DNA of 64,000 nucleotides, taken from assembly GCF_947502445.1 (NCBI RefSeq), contig NZ_CANMZW010000023.1:28568-92567 (forward strand). The letters run 5' to 3'. Under the pieces are notes generated by a model. The model was not told where the DNA came from, did not search any database, and saw nothing but the letters and a program-made list of their open reading frames with translations. Positions 1 to 8,332 of the stretch are shown here, piece by piece. Position numbers and translations under genes: made by a program. Numbering within the stretch: position 1 is the first letter of the stretch; each line of letters starts with the position of its first letter. This stretch comes from an uncultured Brevibacillus sp. (GTDB lineage Bacteria; Bacillota; Bacilli; Brevibacillales; Brevibacillaceae).

Positions 1-447
1 AGATAAAATAGGTTCGGGCAAACCAGCTGCTAACTCCCGGTCTTTTTCTGTCAGCATCCTTTTCACAAAATCCGTCATGACCCGCTCACGCTCCTGCGGC
101 AACAACTGCTTCATACGCAGTAGCAAGGCCTCACTCCATCCTTTTTGCCGTTCTTCTCTTGTGCGGACAAAGCGAGCGGTGCTTCCAATAAGGACGAGTC
201 CTGCTACTGGATACGCTAAAGCAAGCCGTATAGCCAGCATCCCTCCCAAAGACCAGCCAACTACAAGCAGAGAACGAACATCTACACCGCTAACAGCTTT
301 TTCGACCGCTTCATAAAAATGCTCCGAGCCCTCCACCCGCGAATAATCAGGAGCGATGTGACGACACAAAGGAAGCCGGGCACGAATCGCACTCCAGCAC
401 TGCTCTGACATGCCCCATCCAGGCAGCCATAGTACAGTCCTCTCCAT
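1..447 (-). CDS. bioH: BioH-like pimeloyl-ACP methyl ester esterase (3' part cut by window)
   Basis: Alpha/beta hydrolase; the first 149 residues are visible and the C-terminus lies beyond the window edge. The N-terminus reads MERTVLWLPGWGMSEQCW, the LPGWG-type oxyanion turn of BioH, followed by a nucleophile elbow GWSLGG (GxSxG) near residue 80. BioH releases pimeloyl-ACP from its methyl ester so that BioF can use it. The ATG begins one base after the bioF stop, with an AGGAGGGG ribosome site inside the end of bioF, so it is the last visible gene of the bioA-D-B-F-H operon. The catalytic Asp and His are outside the window. Another small carboxylesterase is possible, but the operon position favours BioH. 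Confidence 0.8.
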   Translation of the reverse strand, partial: MERTVLWLPGWGMSEQCWSAIRARLPLCRHIAPDYSRVEGSEHFYEAVEKAVSGVDVRSLLVVGWSLGGMLAIRLALAYPVAGLVLIGSTARFVRTREERQKGWSEALLLRMKQLLPQERERVMTDFVKRMLTEKDRELAAGLPEPILS

Positions 448-448
448 A

Positions 449-1672
449 TCACCCCTCCTTTGTTTGCCCAATACAGCTCGGGGCAAAGCTAGGCATGAGC
501 TCGCCATGTATGGCCGCCAGCTGGTCCGCTGCCCATTCCAGCTCGGCATGAGTGTGCGTTGCCATCACTGTAAAACGTATGCGCGCACTGCCAGCCGGGA
601 CTGTGGGCGGGCGGATCGCTACAGCTGAAATACCTCGTTCGCTGAGCAGCTTGCTATATTGCAAAGTCAGCTCGTTGGCTCCCAGCATCAGTGGTATGAT
701 CGGAGTATCTCCATCTCCAACCAAAAAACCGCGTGAGCGCAGCATGTGCCGAAACAAAACGGCATTATTCTTGACTGCGTCCCGTCTCCACGTCTCCGTC
801 CGGACAAGCGACAACGCCTCTGTGACGGAACCGATAACAGCAGGAGGCAGCGCGGTTGAATAGATGAGAGAGCGCGCTTTGGAGGTCAAATAGCGTATGA
901 CTACCTGATCGGCGCAAGCATATGCACCATAGACACCAAATGCCTTGCTGAAGGTTCCGATTAGCACATCCACATTTTCAGCAACACCCATTTCATGACA
1001 AAGCCCCTGACCCTCATCCGCACGCACTCCGCCTCCATGTGCCTCATCCACAATCAGCATGGCTCCAAAGCGTTCTTTTAGGCCCACCAGCTCTGCGATG
1101 TGTGCCGTATCGCCATCCATGGAAAAGATGCTATCCGTGATGATCCATTTTCGCCCTGCATCTCCGTGACGGGATAACAGCTCCTCCAAATGCTCCAGAT
1201 CATTGTGTCGGTAGCGAACATGCTTTGCACGACTGAGAATAATTCCGTCTACGATACTGGCGTGATTCCAGCGATCGCTAAATACGATATCACCTCGACC
1301 GACTAACGCCGAGATCACCCCTGTATTGGCCTGGTAGCCATTCGCAAACACCAGTGCGCCCTCCCGTTGTTTCCAGACAGCCAGCTCTTTCTCCAGCTCC
1401 TCATACAGGGCGTAGTTCCCATTGACCAGTCGGGAGGCAGTGCCGCCTGCCCCCCATTTATGCGCTGCTCTTGCTCCGGCGTCCACAATACGCCGATCAT
1501 GTGCCAACCCAAGATAGTTGTTGGAGGATAGATTCAGTAGCCTGCGCCCCTCCATACAGATCCATGTCCCTTGTTCATCGCCACTAGACTCCACAGCCTG
1601 CAAGCTCCTGGTCATTGCTTCTTGCTCCATTTGGAGCCATTCCTCTTCCAGCCATGGATATCGATTGTCCAT
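449..1672 (-). CDS. bioF: 8-amino-7-oxononanoate synthase
   Basis: PLP-dependent alpha-oxoamine synthase that condenses pimeloyl-ACP with L-alanine to 8-amino-7-oxononanoate, the first committed step of biotin ring assembly. Visible motifs are the N-terminal SSNNYLGLAHD, the substrate-site GTASRLVNG, the aspartate IVDEAHGGG that contacts the PLP pyridine nitrogen, and the PLP-lysine segment GTFSKAFGVYGAY near residue 242. The 407-residue length is a little longer than the usual 385-390, from a short N-terminal extension. The ATG at 1672 lies 15 nt downstream of the bioB stop, as expected for co-transcription. Confidence 0.95.
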   Translation of the reverse strand: MDNRYPWLEEEWLQMEQEAMTRSLQAVESSGDEQGTWICMEGRRLLNLSSNNYLGLAHDRRIVDAGARAAHKWGAGGTASRLVNGNYALYEELEKELAVWKQREGALVFANGYQANTGVISALVGRGDIVFSDRWNHASIVDGIILSRAKHVRYRHNDLEHLEELLSRHGDAGRKWIITDSIFSMDGDTAHIAELVGLKERFGAMLIVDEAHGGGVRADEGQGLCHEMGVAENVDVLIGTFSKAFGVYGAYACADQVVIRYLTSKARSLIYSTALPPAVIGSVTEALSLVRTETWRRDAVKNNAVLFRHMLRSRGFLVGDGDTPIIPLMLGANELTLQYSKLLSERGISAVAIRPPTVPAGSARIRFTVMATHTHAELEWAADQLAAIHGELMPSFAPSCIGQTKEG

Positions 1673-1687
1673 TATGCTCTCTCCCGC

Positions 1688-2683
1688 CTACAGCGCACAA
1701 AGCTCGATTTCAAAGCCGAGGTCTTCAATCATTTGATGGTCGGTTGTGATTTCTTGTCCCGGGGTCGTCAAATAGTCCCCTACGAATAGCGAATTCGCCG
1801 CATACAGGGACAATGGCTGCAAGCTTCTCAGATTGATCTCCCGTCCTCCAGCAACACGAATTTCTTTATCTGGGCAAACGAATCGGAACAAGGCGAGAAC
1901 GCGCAAAGCTTTTTGAGCTGGTGTACGGCCCATATTCTCTAATCGGGTTCCCGGAATCGCATTTAAAAAGTTGACCGGAATCGAATCGGCATCGAGCGCA
2001 CGCAAGGCAAATGCCATCTCCACGATCTCTTCATCGCTTTCGCCCATGCCGATAATGACCCCCGAGCAAGGAGACAAGCCGGCTCTCTTGGCAGTATCTA
2101 CGGTATCTACCCGCTGATCATACGTATGGGTCGTAGTGATGTCCTCGTAATGCTTGCGGCTTGTATTCAAATTGTGGTTGTAGCGATGGACTCCCGCCAC
2201 TTTTAAGCGAGTCGCCTGATCGTCGCTGAGAATTCCTAAACAGGCGCAAATTTTGAGCGGCATCGTGGCGCGAATCTCCTTTACGGCTTCCTCTACTTGG
2301 CTCAGTTCCTTTTCGGTAGGCCCGCGCCCTGAGGCTACAATGCAATATGTACCCGCCCTTCGATTTAATGCTTCTCGTGCACCTGCCAAAAGCGTTTCTT
2401 TATCGAGCATCGTGTATTTGGCAACAGGAGCTGTCGAAACAATCGATTGAGAGCAGTATCCGCAATCTTCTGGACAGAGCCCGCTTTTTGCATTGAGAAT
2501 CATGTTTAGCTTTACTTTGTTCCCAAAAAAGTGCTTTCTGACGAGGAATGCAGCGTTCATCAAAGAAAGCAGCTCATCATCTTCTGCCTGCAACACTAGC
2601 AATGCCTCTTCCTGCGTCAATTCTGCCTTTTCTATAGCCTTGCTTGCGTAATCCGTCCACTCTATGCCGACCATTTGCGTCAT
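1688..2683 (-). CDS. bioB: Biotin synthase (radical SAM)
   Basis: Inserts sulfur into dethiobiotin to give biotin, using a SAM-cleaving [4Fe-4S] cluster and a sacrificial Fe-S cluster. The radical SAM motif CPEDCGYC (CxxxCxxC) lies near residues 69-76, and conserved BioB blocks such as YNHNLNTS and FLNAIPGT are present. I chose the ATG at 2683 because it overlaps the bioD stop in an ATGA arrangement (4 bp), typical of translational coupling. An upstream in-frame ATG at 2722 would add 13 residues overlapping bioD. Length from 2683 is 331 residues, normal for the family. Confidence 0.95.
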   Translation of the reverse strand: MTQMVGIEWTDYASKAIEKAELTQEEALLVLQAEDDELLSLMNAAFLVRKHFFGNKVKLNMILNAKSGLCPEDCGYCSQSIVSTAPVAKYTMLDKETLLAGAREALNRRAGTYCIVASGRGPTEKELSQVEEAVKEIRATMPLKICACLGILSDDQATRLKVAGVHRYNHNLNTSRKHYEDITTTHTYDQRVDTVDTAKRAGLSPCSGVIIGMGESDEEIVEMAFALRALDADSIPVNFLNAIPGTRLENMGRTPAQKALRVLALFRFVCPDKEIRVAGGREINLRSLQPLSLYAANSLFVGDYLTTPGQEITTDHQMIEDLGFEIELCAL

Positions 2684-3426
2684 CTGCTCATCTCTCCCAT
2701 TTTCTTTTGGCTTCTGATACAACTACGAATCCCCTCCAGATCAATCCGCTCACGAACGAGGGAAACAAGCTTCTGCCGGTGGAGGTTTTTTTCGATCCAC
2801 GGAAATGTTCCCCAAACCGGCACCTGTCCATAGTGCTCAATCATGCGGGCGTTCGTTTTCACGCTCTCATCCGCGCTTACCTCCGGGGTAGCTTCATTTA
2901 AAATGACTCCTGCTACTTCTATACCAAGCTCACGAGCGTACCAGATAGATAAAAGGGTATGATTGATCGTCCCCAGCCCAGCCCGCGCCACCAACAGCAG
3001 AGGCAGTCTCAAACGAGCCGCCAGATGCGCCATCATCTCCGTACAGGTTAACGGAACAACCAGACCTCCTGCCCCTTCGACCAGCAATGCCGAATGACGC
3101 TTCTGGAGCGTTCGCCCCGCGTCTACTACCTCATCCATGGTCAAGCTTTTGCCAGCTGCTTCTGCTGCAAGCAGCGGTGTCAACGGTGCGGGAAAAACGA
3201 GCGGTGCAATTTCGGTGCAAGAGTCCTCTACGCCACTCAGCTGCTTCAAGCGAAAAGCATCACTATCCGGGTCATTTGCCAAGGCCCCTGACTGAACTGG
3301 CTTCCATACACCGATGTCCTCTCCGTCGTCTCGCAAAGCAGCGGCGATTCCAGCAGTGACCATTGTTTTGCCTACACCCGTATCTGTCCCCGATATAAAC
3401 AGCCCGGAGAATTCATGCTTGTTCAT
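2680..3426 (-). CDS. bioD: Dethiobiotin synthetase
   Basis: ATP-dependent carboxylase that closes the ureido ring of dethiobiotin from 7,8-diaminononanoate and CO2. The P-loop GTDTGVGKT sits at about residues 13-21 of the chosen start, followed by WKPVQSGA and the VEGAGGLVVPL block typical of BioD. The ATG at 3426 overlaps the bioA stop by 4 bp (ATGA); an ATG 36 bases upstream would extend the protein into bioA and has no better ribosome site. 248 residues. Confidence 0.93.
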   Translation of the reverse strand: MNKHEFSGLFISGTDTGVGKTMVTAGIAAALRDDGEDIGVWKPVQSGALANDPDSDAFRLKQLSGVEDSCTEIAPLVFPAPLTPLLAAEAAGKSLTMDEVVDAGRTLQKRHSALLVEGAGGLVVPLTCTEMMAHLAARLRLPLLLVARAGLGTINHTLLSIWYARELGIEVAGVILNEATPEVSADESVKTNARMIEHYGQVPVWGTFPWIEKNLHRQKLVSLVRERIDLEGIRSCIRSQKKMGEMSR

Positions 3427-4787
3427 AGCTGTTCCACCACTTTCTGGGTGGTTACCTCCCAAATAGCTCCGGAAAGGATTTGGACCATCTCACTGAGTTC
3501 CTCGTTGGTAGATACTAGCGGCGGAATCAAGACAATGACATTCCCCAAAGGACGTGTCAAAAGACCCTTTTCTCTAGCCAGCTGGCAAACTCGCACCCCG
3601 ATTCGCTCCTTCCATAAATAAGGCTCCTTGGTCTCTTTATCACGAACAAGCTCAATCCCGGCCATTAAGCCTTTGCTGCGAATCTCACCGACATGAGGCT
3701 GGTCTTCAAGTGGAGACAGTATGCCCTGCAGAACGTCTGCTTTCGCTGCTACCTCCGCAATCAGTCCCCGCTCCTCCATCAAGCGCAAATTTGCCAGCGC
3801 TACTGCACACCCCAAGGGATTGCCTGTAAACGAATGTCCGTGAAAAAACGTTTTTTGCTGTTCATAGTCAGCGTAAAACGCGTTGTAAATTTTCTCTTTC
3901 ACCAGTGTGGCCGCAACAGGCAAATAGCCTCCCGTAATCCCTTTGGCAACCGCCATAATGTCAGGCACTACCTCATCGTGCTCGCAGGCAAACATTTTTC
4001 CCGTCCGTCCAAAGCCTGTTGCGACTTCATCGGCGATTAGCAGCACATCATAGGCTTGCAGGAGGGCAGCGATTTTCTTCAAGCAGCCATCCGGCATGAT
4101 AATCATGCCACCTGCTCCCTGCACGACTGGCTCAACAATCATCGCTGCTACCTCATGGCCTCGCTCGGATAGCAGTCTCTCCAAATGCTCCAGTGTGTTT
4201 TCCACTGCCGCACTCTCTCCGCCGTCTCTGTACGGATAGGGATACGGAATGACATGAGGCGAAAAAAGCAGCGGCTTGTACACCTGATGATAAAGCGGAA
4301 TCGCACCTACACTCGTCGCGCCGATCGTATCGCCATGGTAGGCATTGTTCATCGTAATGAAAGAATGCTTGCCTGCTATTCCGCGATTTTGCCAATACTG
4401 AAACGCCATTTTCAAAGAGATTTCTACCGCGGTCGCTCCATTGTCCGAATAAAATACTTTTGTTAAGCCTCGCGGGGCTATACGCACCAGCTGTTCTGCC
4501 AGAAGAATGGACGGTACGTTGGCCATACCCAGCAGTGTAGAATGCGCCACCTGACCTAGTTGTTCGCTAATGGCTTCGTTGAGCTCTGAAACATTGTGAC
4601 CATGGACATTGAGCCACACGGACGAAAATCCGTCGTAATATGCTCGTCCGTTCACATCAAAGAGCTTGATGCCTTCTCCTCTGGTAATGATCAGTGGCTC
4701 CTCTGCTACGTAATCCTTCATTTGTGTAAAAGGATGCCAGAGGTACTGCTTGTTTTTGGCAGCAAGCTCATTATACGAATATGACAA
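3423..4787 (-). CDS. bioA: Adenosylmethionine-8-amino-7-oxononanoate aminotransferase
   Basis: Class III aminotransferase making 7,8-diaminononanoate. The N-terminal LWHPFTQMKDY is the BioA signature; DEVATGFGRTGKMFAC and the PLP-lysine block VAKGITGGYLP near residue 280 are present. I chose the TTG at 4787 because AAAGAGGTGAT lies about 5 nt upstream; 454 residues is the normal length. In-frame ATGs further upstream fall inside the BirA operator and at or before the probable transcription start, so they are unlikely. First gene of the biotin operon; its promoter is overlapped by a perfect BirA-type operator, implying repression by biotinyl-5'-AMP-loaded BirA. Confidence 0.93.
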   Translation of the reverse strand: MSYSYNELAAKNKQYLWHPFTQMKDYVAEEPLIITRGEGIKLFDVNGRAYYDGFSSVWLNVHGHNVSELNEAISEQLGQVAHSTLLGMANVPSILLAEQLVRIAPRGLTKVFYSDNGATAVEISLKMAFQYWQNRGIAGKHSFITMNNAYHGDTIGATSVGAIPLYHQVYKPLLFSPHVIPYPYPYRDGGESAAVENTLEHLERLLSERGHEVAAMIVEPVVQGAGGMIIMPDGCLKKIAALLQAYDVLLIADEVATGFGRTGKMFACEHDEVVPDIMAVAKGITGGYLPVAATLVKEKIYNAFYADYEQQKTFFHGHSFTGNPLGCAVALANLRLMEERGLIAEVAAKADVLQGILSPLEDQPHVGEIRSKGLMAGIELVRDKETKEPYLWKERIGVRVCQLAREKGLLTRPLGNVIVLIPPLVSTNEELSEMVQILSGAIWEVTTQKVVEQL

Positions 4788-4800
4788 CCAAATCACCTCT

Positions 4801-4857
4801 TTAGTTAACATATATTTGTTAACTAACATTTTAGAATGGTTAACTCATTTTCGTAAA
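4801..4857 (-). promoter_or_regulatory. Biotin operon promoter with BirA operator
   Basis: A perfect inverted repeat with 9-bp arms, TTAGTTAAC and GTTAACTAA separated by 8 bp, occupies 4801-4826. This is the half-site arrangement of Gram-positive BirA operators. On the minus strand a -35-like TTTACG (4857-4852), an 18-nt spacer and TAAAAT (4833-4828) place transcription start near 4821, inside the operator, so BirA binding should block initiation. The operator ends just before the bioA ribosome site. Confidence 0.85.
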
Positions 4858-4877
4858 GAGTTTTTCTTCCAGAACGC

Positions 4878-4919
4878 AAAAAGACCAAGCCCCCTTTTAC
4901 AGGTAGCTTGGTCTTTTTT
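4878..4919 (-). terminator. Rho-independent terminator after the SLH protein gene
   Basis: Stem AAAGACCAAG / CTTGGTCTTT with a GC-rich loop, followed on the minus strand by a T-rich run, 12 nt past the stop at 4931. The flanking A/T runs are nearly symmetric. It separates this gene from the biotin operon promoter. Confidence 0.8.
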
Positions 4920-4930
4920 CATATCGCTCT

Positions 4931-7900
4931 TTATTTCGTTTGATGCAAGATCCGGTACAGCGCCACTACGCATACGGCACGACTTGTTGCACTGTTCGGC
5001 TGATATTTTCCACTTACCGGATCGATCAATCCAAGACCGACCATGTTGGTAATGGACGCAGATGCCCAGGATGGCCACGTTCCCTTATCTGAAACGGTTT
5101 TGGCCGCTCCTTTTTTATTCAAAAGACGGTCCAGAATAACGGCTGCTTCCGCACGTGTCACGGTTTGATCCGGACGGAAGGTTTTATCTGCATACCCTTT
5201 TACCAGACCCTTGGAGACGGCAACCTGCACAGCTCCTTGCGCATAAGCAGGCACCTTGTCCTTGAAGTTCAGTTTAGGTGTAGCAGGGAGATCCCATTCA
5301 AACGTCCGAGCAAGCAAGGTCACAAACTGTGCTCTCGTCAAAGATGCGTTCGGGCCAAAGGTCGTTTCGGTCAGTCCTTTTACGTACCCTTTTTCCGCCA
5401 TGTAGGTGATTTCTGCTTTAGCAGGGTGGTTCTCAATATCGACAAATGGCGTTGCTCCTGTACCTGCGTTGTCCAAATAGTATGGTACGTATTTGCCATA
5501 GCTGTTCACTTCATATGACCACTGACCCTGTGCGTTTACAGTACCCAGAAGTGGATCAAGTGTTTGATTGGCTTCATTTACAAACAGCAGCCCAATTCCT
5601 TTTCCTGCAATCCATTGCTTCGGCACAAGCGTCAAGTGGAGTGGCGATGTTGAAATTTGGTCTTCTTGACCAGCCTTCAGATCGCCCGGCTTGATCGTAA
5701 AGGAGTAATCAGCCGGTACATAGCCAGGGAGTGACTGCGTCACAATCGAATCAATCTCCACTGTTGCGCTCTCCAGGAATGCTGCTGCATTGACCATGGA
5801 ATAGTTCAAATCCAGCTCTTTACCCAATGAGATGCTTCCAGGCAGCTCAGGCACCACAGGTGTATCGCTTGGCTGACCCGTCTGGTTCGGCAGCAGAAGC
5901 GAGAATTCATCAAAATACAGCGTTCCTTTATCTTGCGTGATGCCATCATTCGGCTGGTCAACGACGTACACACTCTTCAATTGCAATGGATATGCTACGC
6001 CGCTTGGGAAATATCCTTTGACCTGCTTCCAGCCTGTCCAGTCGATTTCTTTTGCCAGATCGACGTACACGCTCTTGCCGTTTGCATCAATCGCTTCTGC
6101 TCTTAGCCAATGTCCACTGTTGTCGCCATTCACCCATAAGCCTAATCCCAGAGGCTTGCCTGGAATCGCAACCGGGCTTGAGCCTAGGATGCCATACGCA
6201 AAACGCATTCCGCTGCTTGGTGCTCCTGAGAAGTTGTACACCAGCTTGGCTGCTTTCTTCGTTCTGAATACTTGGTCGGTAACGGTCGTAAAGGAACCAC
6301 TGGAGCTGATGCTTGTAGGATTTCCTGCATGGTACATGCCCGTCAGGTTGTCAAAAGTGAGCCATGGCTCTTCAAACTGTCCAACCGCGATTGGTACGTT
6401 GGTAGACACACCATCATAGGTGATCGTCAAGGTAGCATTGCCAGGTACGTTTCCTGCTACAAGCTGGAGCTTGTCGTTTATCGTAGCGATGTCTGAATTG
6501 ATGCTAGCTTTTACGCTCAAAGGCGTTGCTTGCACGACTGAGCCTTTCTTTGTCTTGATTTTCACATCAAGATTCAGGGCTTGTCCCGGTGCGATCGTCA
6601 GAGGATTTGGCGATACGACGATCTGCTGGACATCATTTCCAGAAATCACATGAATCTCTTTATTTTGCGACACATTACCGAGTCTTGCTGTCAGTGTAAT
6701 TTGACCCGAACGGGCAGGTGTAAAATGCTGTCCATTTACAATCCCCGCCTCGGACTGACTGGCATCCCAGGTGACGTTGGAGGCATTAATCGCATATGGC
6801 TGGTAATGCGTGTCATACCCTTTGGAAGCTGTCAGCGGAATGCTTTGACCGATCAGCACATCGGATGGAACATCAATTTGGAATCCTCTTAATTCTCCTG
6901 GCGGTGCTGTGTTGTAAACGGCAAGACCGGTAGGAACGCGTCGTTCTGACCCGCCACTTGGTTTGTTGGACAAAGTGGCATATGTATCTCCCAGTGATCT
7001 GGTTGACATCGTCGTTGAGCCACCGCCATCAAAGTTGACTGCGCGATACGAGCCCAGCTCCGTCATAATTTTTGCCAGCTCATCGAGGTAAACCCCATTG
7101 CTTCCATCAATCGTGACCATGTAGAGCGTTTTGCCGTCCTGAGAAACCCCGACAGCTGTACGCGCTGTTAGCGAAGTAATCGATTTATCTGCCTGAAAAG
7201 AGGTCAATGCTTTTCCCTGGTCCACTAGCAGCACGTTCCCGCCAACCGCCTGCGTCAAACCAACGTTCTGCGGTGTCGTCTGGTATTCGGCCACTGCGCT
7301 GGCACCAACAGGGAGGTTTTGCTTGAGAAAAGCAGCTGCCTCGCCATGCCCCCACAGAACGAATCCGTTATAAGGGATAGGTGCCCCCGGCTGGTTCATG
7401 CGCACTTCTTTGACAACATGGTCAACCACTACTACCTCTACAACATCTTTGTAGCCCGTGATAGCCCCAAGGCTTGTCTTACCAAAAGCAGGTGTATACA
7501 GATTCAGCTGGTTCTGGTGACTTTTTCGGCCGTCACTCGGATTGTATTCTTCCTTGTTCACACCCTGCAGCGGATAAGTCGCGCCGCTACCTGTCGTCAC
7601 CTTTCCGCCAAAGCCGAACTTGTCAATAAAGGCTGTCTTGTCGCCCTTCAGTCCCAAGCTGTACCAGTACGAGATCAAACCCATCGAAGAGATCGTCTGC
7701 TCGTCCTTCACAACGATACCAAACGGCGCACCGCGTTTAGACATATTGAAAAAGTCAGCATTGATCGCAGCTACTGCACCCGTTTCCCGCGCCATTTGGG
7801 TTACGGTTTGGCGATCAGTCAGTTTACCTGCCGTCCCGTACACAGGCTTCACTTCTACATACTGATTGTTCAGATCCACCTTGGTTACCATTACGGTAAT

Positions 7901-8095
7901 GGGCTTATCCGCAAAAGATTTCGTGTATTTGAGTAAAGTGGTTCCCTCTCCAATCGGGGTCTGCCACACCATTTGCAATGCGCTGCTTTCCGCTCTAGCC
8001 TGTGCAACATTTGTCGCAAGCGGCGCAAACGGAACAAAAGCTCCCCAGGCCATTGTCGTAGCCGTGAGCAGCGTCACTATTTTTCGCGCTCTCAT
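4931..8095 (-). CDS. Exported phosphodiester glycosidase (NAGPA)-like protein with three SLH domains
   Basis: A 1054-residue surface protein. Residues 1-35 are a signal peptide ending in AQARA. Residues about 90-400 look like the phosphodiester glycosidase (NAGPA, formerly DUF2233) fold, including FNMSKRGAPFG and the hallmark VNFDGGGSTTMS near residue 355. The middle has Ig-like/bacterial Big-type segments and a region resembling a carbohydrate-binding jelly roll (about 575-740). Three S-layer homology repeats end the protein (from about residue 885), with LTRAQFVTLLAR and VTRAEAAVILDRLL motifs; these bind pyruvylated secondary wall polymer. The ATG at 8095 is chosen because GGAGAGGAG lies 7 nt upstream; a start 18 bases earlier would destroy that spacing. 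Substrate unknown; cell-wall glycopolymer or exopolysaccharide is an inference. Confidence 0.85.
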   Translation of the reverse strand: MRARKIVTLLTATTMAWGAFVPFAPLATNVAQARAESSALQMVWQTPIGEGTTLLKYTKSFADKPITVMVTKVDLNNQYVEVKPVYGTAGKLTDRQTVTQMARETGAVAAINADFFNMSKRGAPFGIVVKDEQTISSMGLISYWYSLGLKGDKTAFIDKFGFGGKVTTGSGATYPLQGVNKEEYNPSDGRKSHQNQLNLYTPAFGKTSLGAITGYKDVVEVVVVDHVVKEVRMNQPGAPIPYNGFVLWGHGEAAAFLKQNLPVGASAVAEYQTTPQNVGLTQAVGGNVLLVDQGKALTSFQADKSITSLTARTAVGVSQDGKTLYMVTIDGSNGVYLDELAKIMTELGSYRAVNFDGGGSTTMSTRSLGDTYATLSNKPSGGSERRVPTGLAVYNTAPPGELRGFQIDVPSDVLIGQSIPLTASKGYDTHYQPYAINASNVTWDASQSEAGIVNGQHFTPARSGQITLTARLGNVSQNKEIHVISGNDVQQIVVSPNPLTIAPGQALNLDVKIKTKKGSVVQATPLSVKASINSDIATINDKLQLVAGNVPGNATLTITYDGVSTNVPIAVGQFEEPWLTFDNLTGMYHAGNPTSISSSGSFTTVTDQVFRTKKAAKLVYNFSGAPSSGMRFAYGILGSSPVAIPGKPLGLGLWVNGDNSGHWLRAEAIDANGKSVYVDLAKEIDWTGWKQVKGYFPSGVAYPLQLKSVYVVDQPNDGITQDKGTLYFDEFSLLLPNQTGQPSDTPVVPELPGSISLGKELDLNYSMVNAAAFLESATVEIDSIVTQSLPGYVPADYSFTIKPGDLKAGQEDQISTSPLHLTLVPKQWIAGKGIGLLFVNEANQTLDPLLGTVNAQGQWSYEVNSYGKYVPYYLDNAGTGATPFVDIENHPAKAEITYMAEKGYVKGLTETTFGPNASLTRAQFVTLLARTFEWDLPATPKLNFKDKVPAYAQGAVQVAVSKGLVKGYADKTFRPDQTVTRAEAAVILDRLLNKKGAAKTVSDKGTWPSWASASITNMVGLGLIDPVSGKYQPNSATSRAVCVVALYRILHQTK

Positions 8096-8241
8096 ATTGT
8101 GACTCCTCTCCATTTTCCAATCTTGTGTCTGTAAGTTATGTATGGGTACAACTAAAATATAGACGCATCATAGTGGGTGATAGTTTCGCGTAATCGCTAT
8201 ATTCATAATTAGAAAAACATACCAACTATATAACAACTGGC

Positions 8242-8288
8242 AAAAAAAGAAAACCCACCCGGTTACTTGAATAAACCGGCTGGGTTCT
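8242..8288 (-). terminator. Terminator after mnaA
   Basis: On the minus strand AACCCAGCCGGTTT pairs with AACCGGGTGGGTT and is followed by TTCTTTTTTT, 45 nt past the mnaA stop. Confidence 0.85.
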
Positions 8289-8332
8289 CACAGCTTGATG
8301 ACGCTTATTTAGAGCTATATCATTCTGGTTGA

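Noticed and set aside
4801..4829. Upstream ATG starts for bioA
   Set aside because: They fall in the BirA operator at or before the probable transcription start; TTG at 4787 has the ribosome site.
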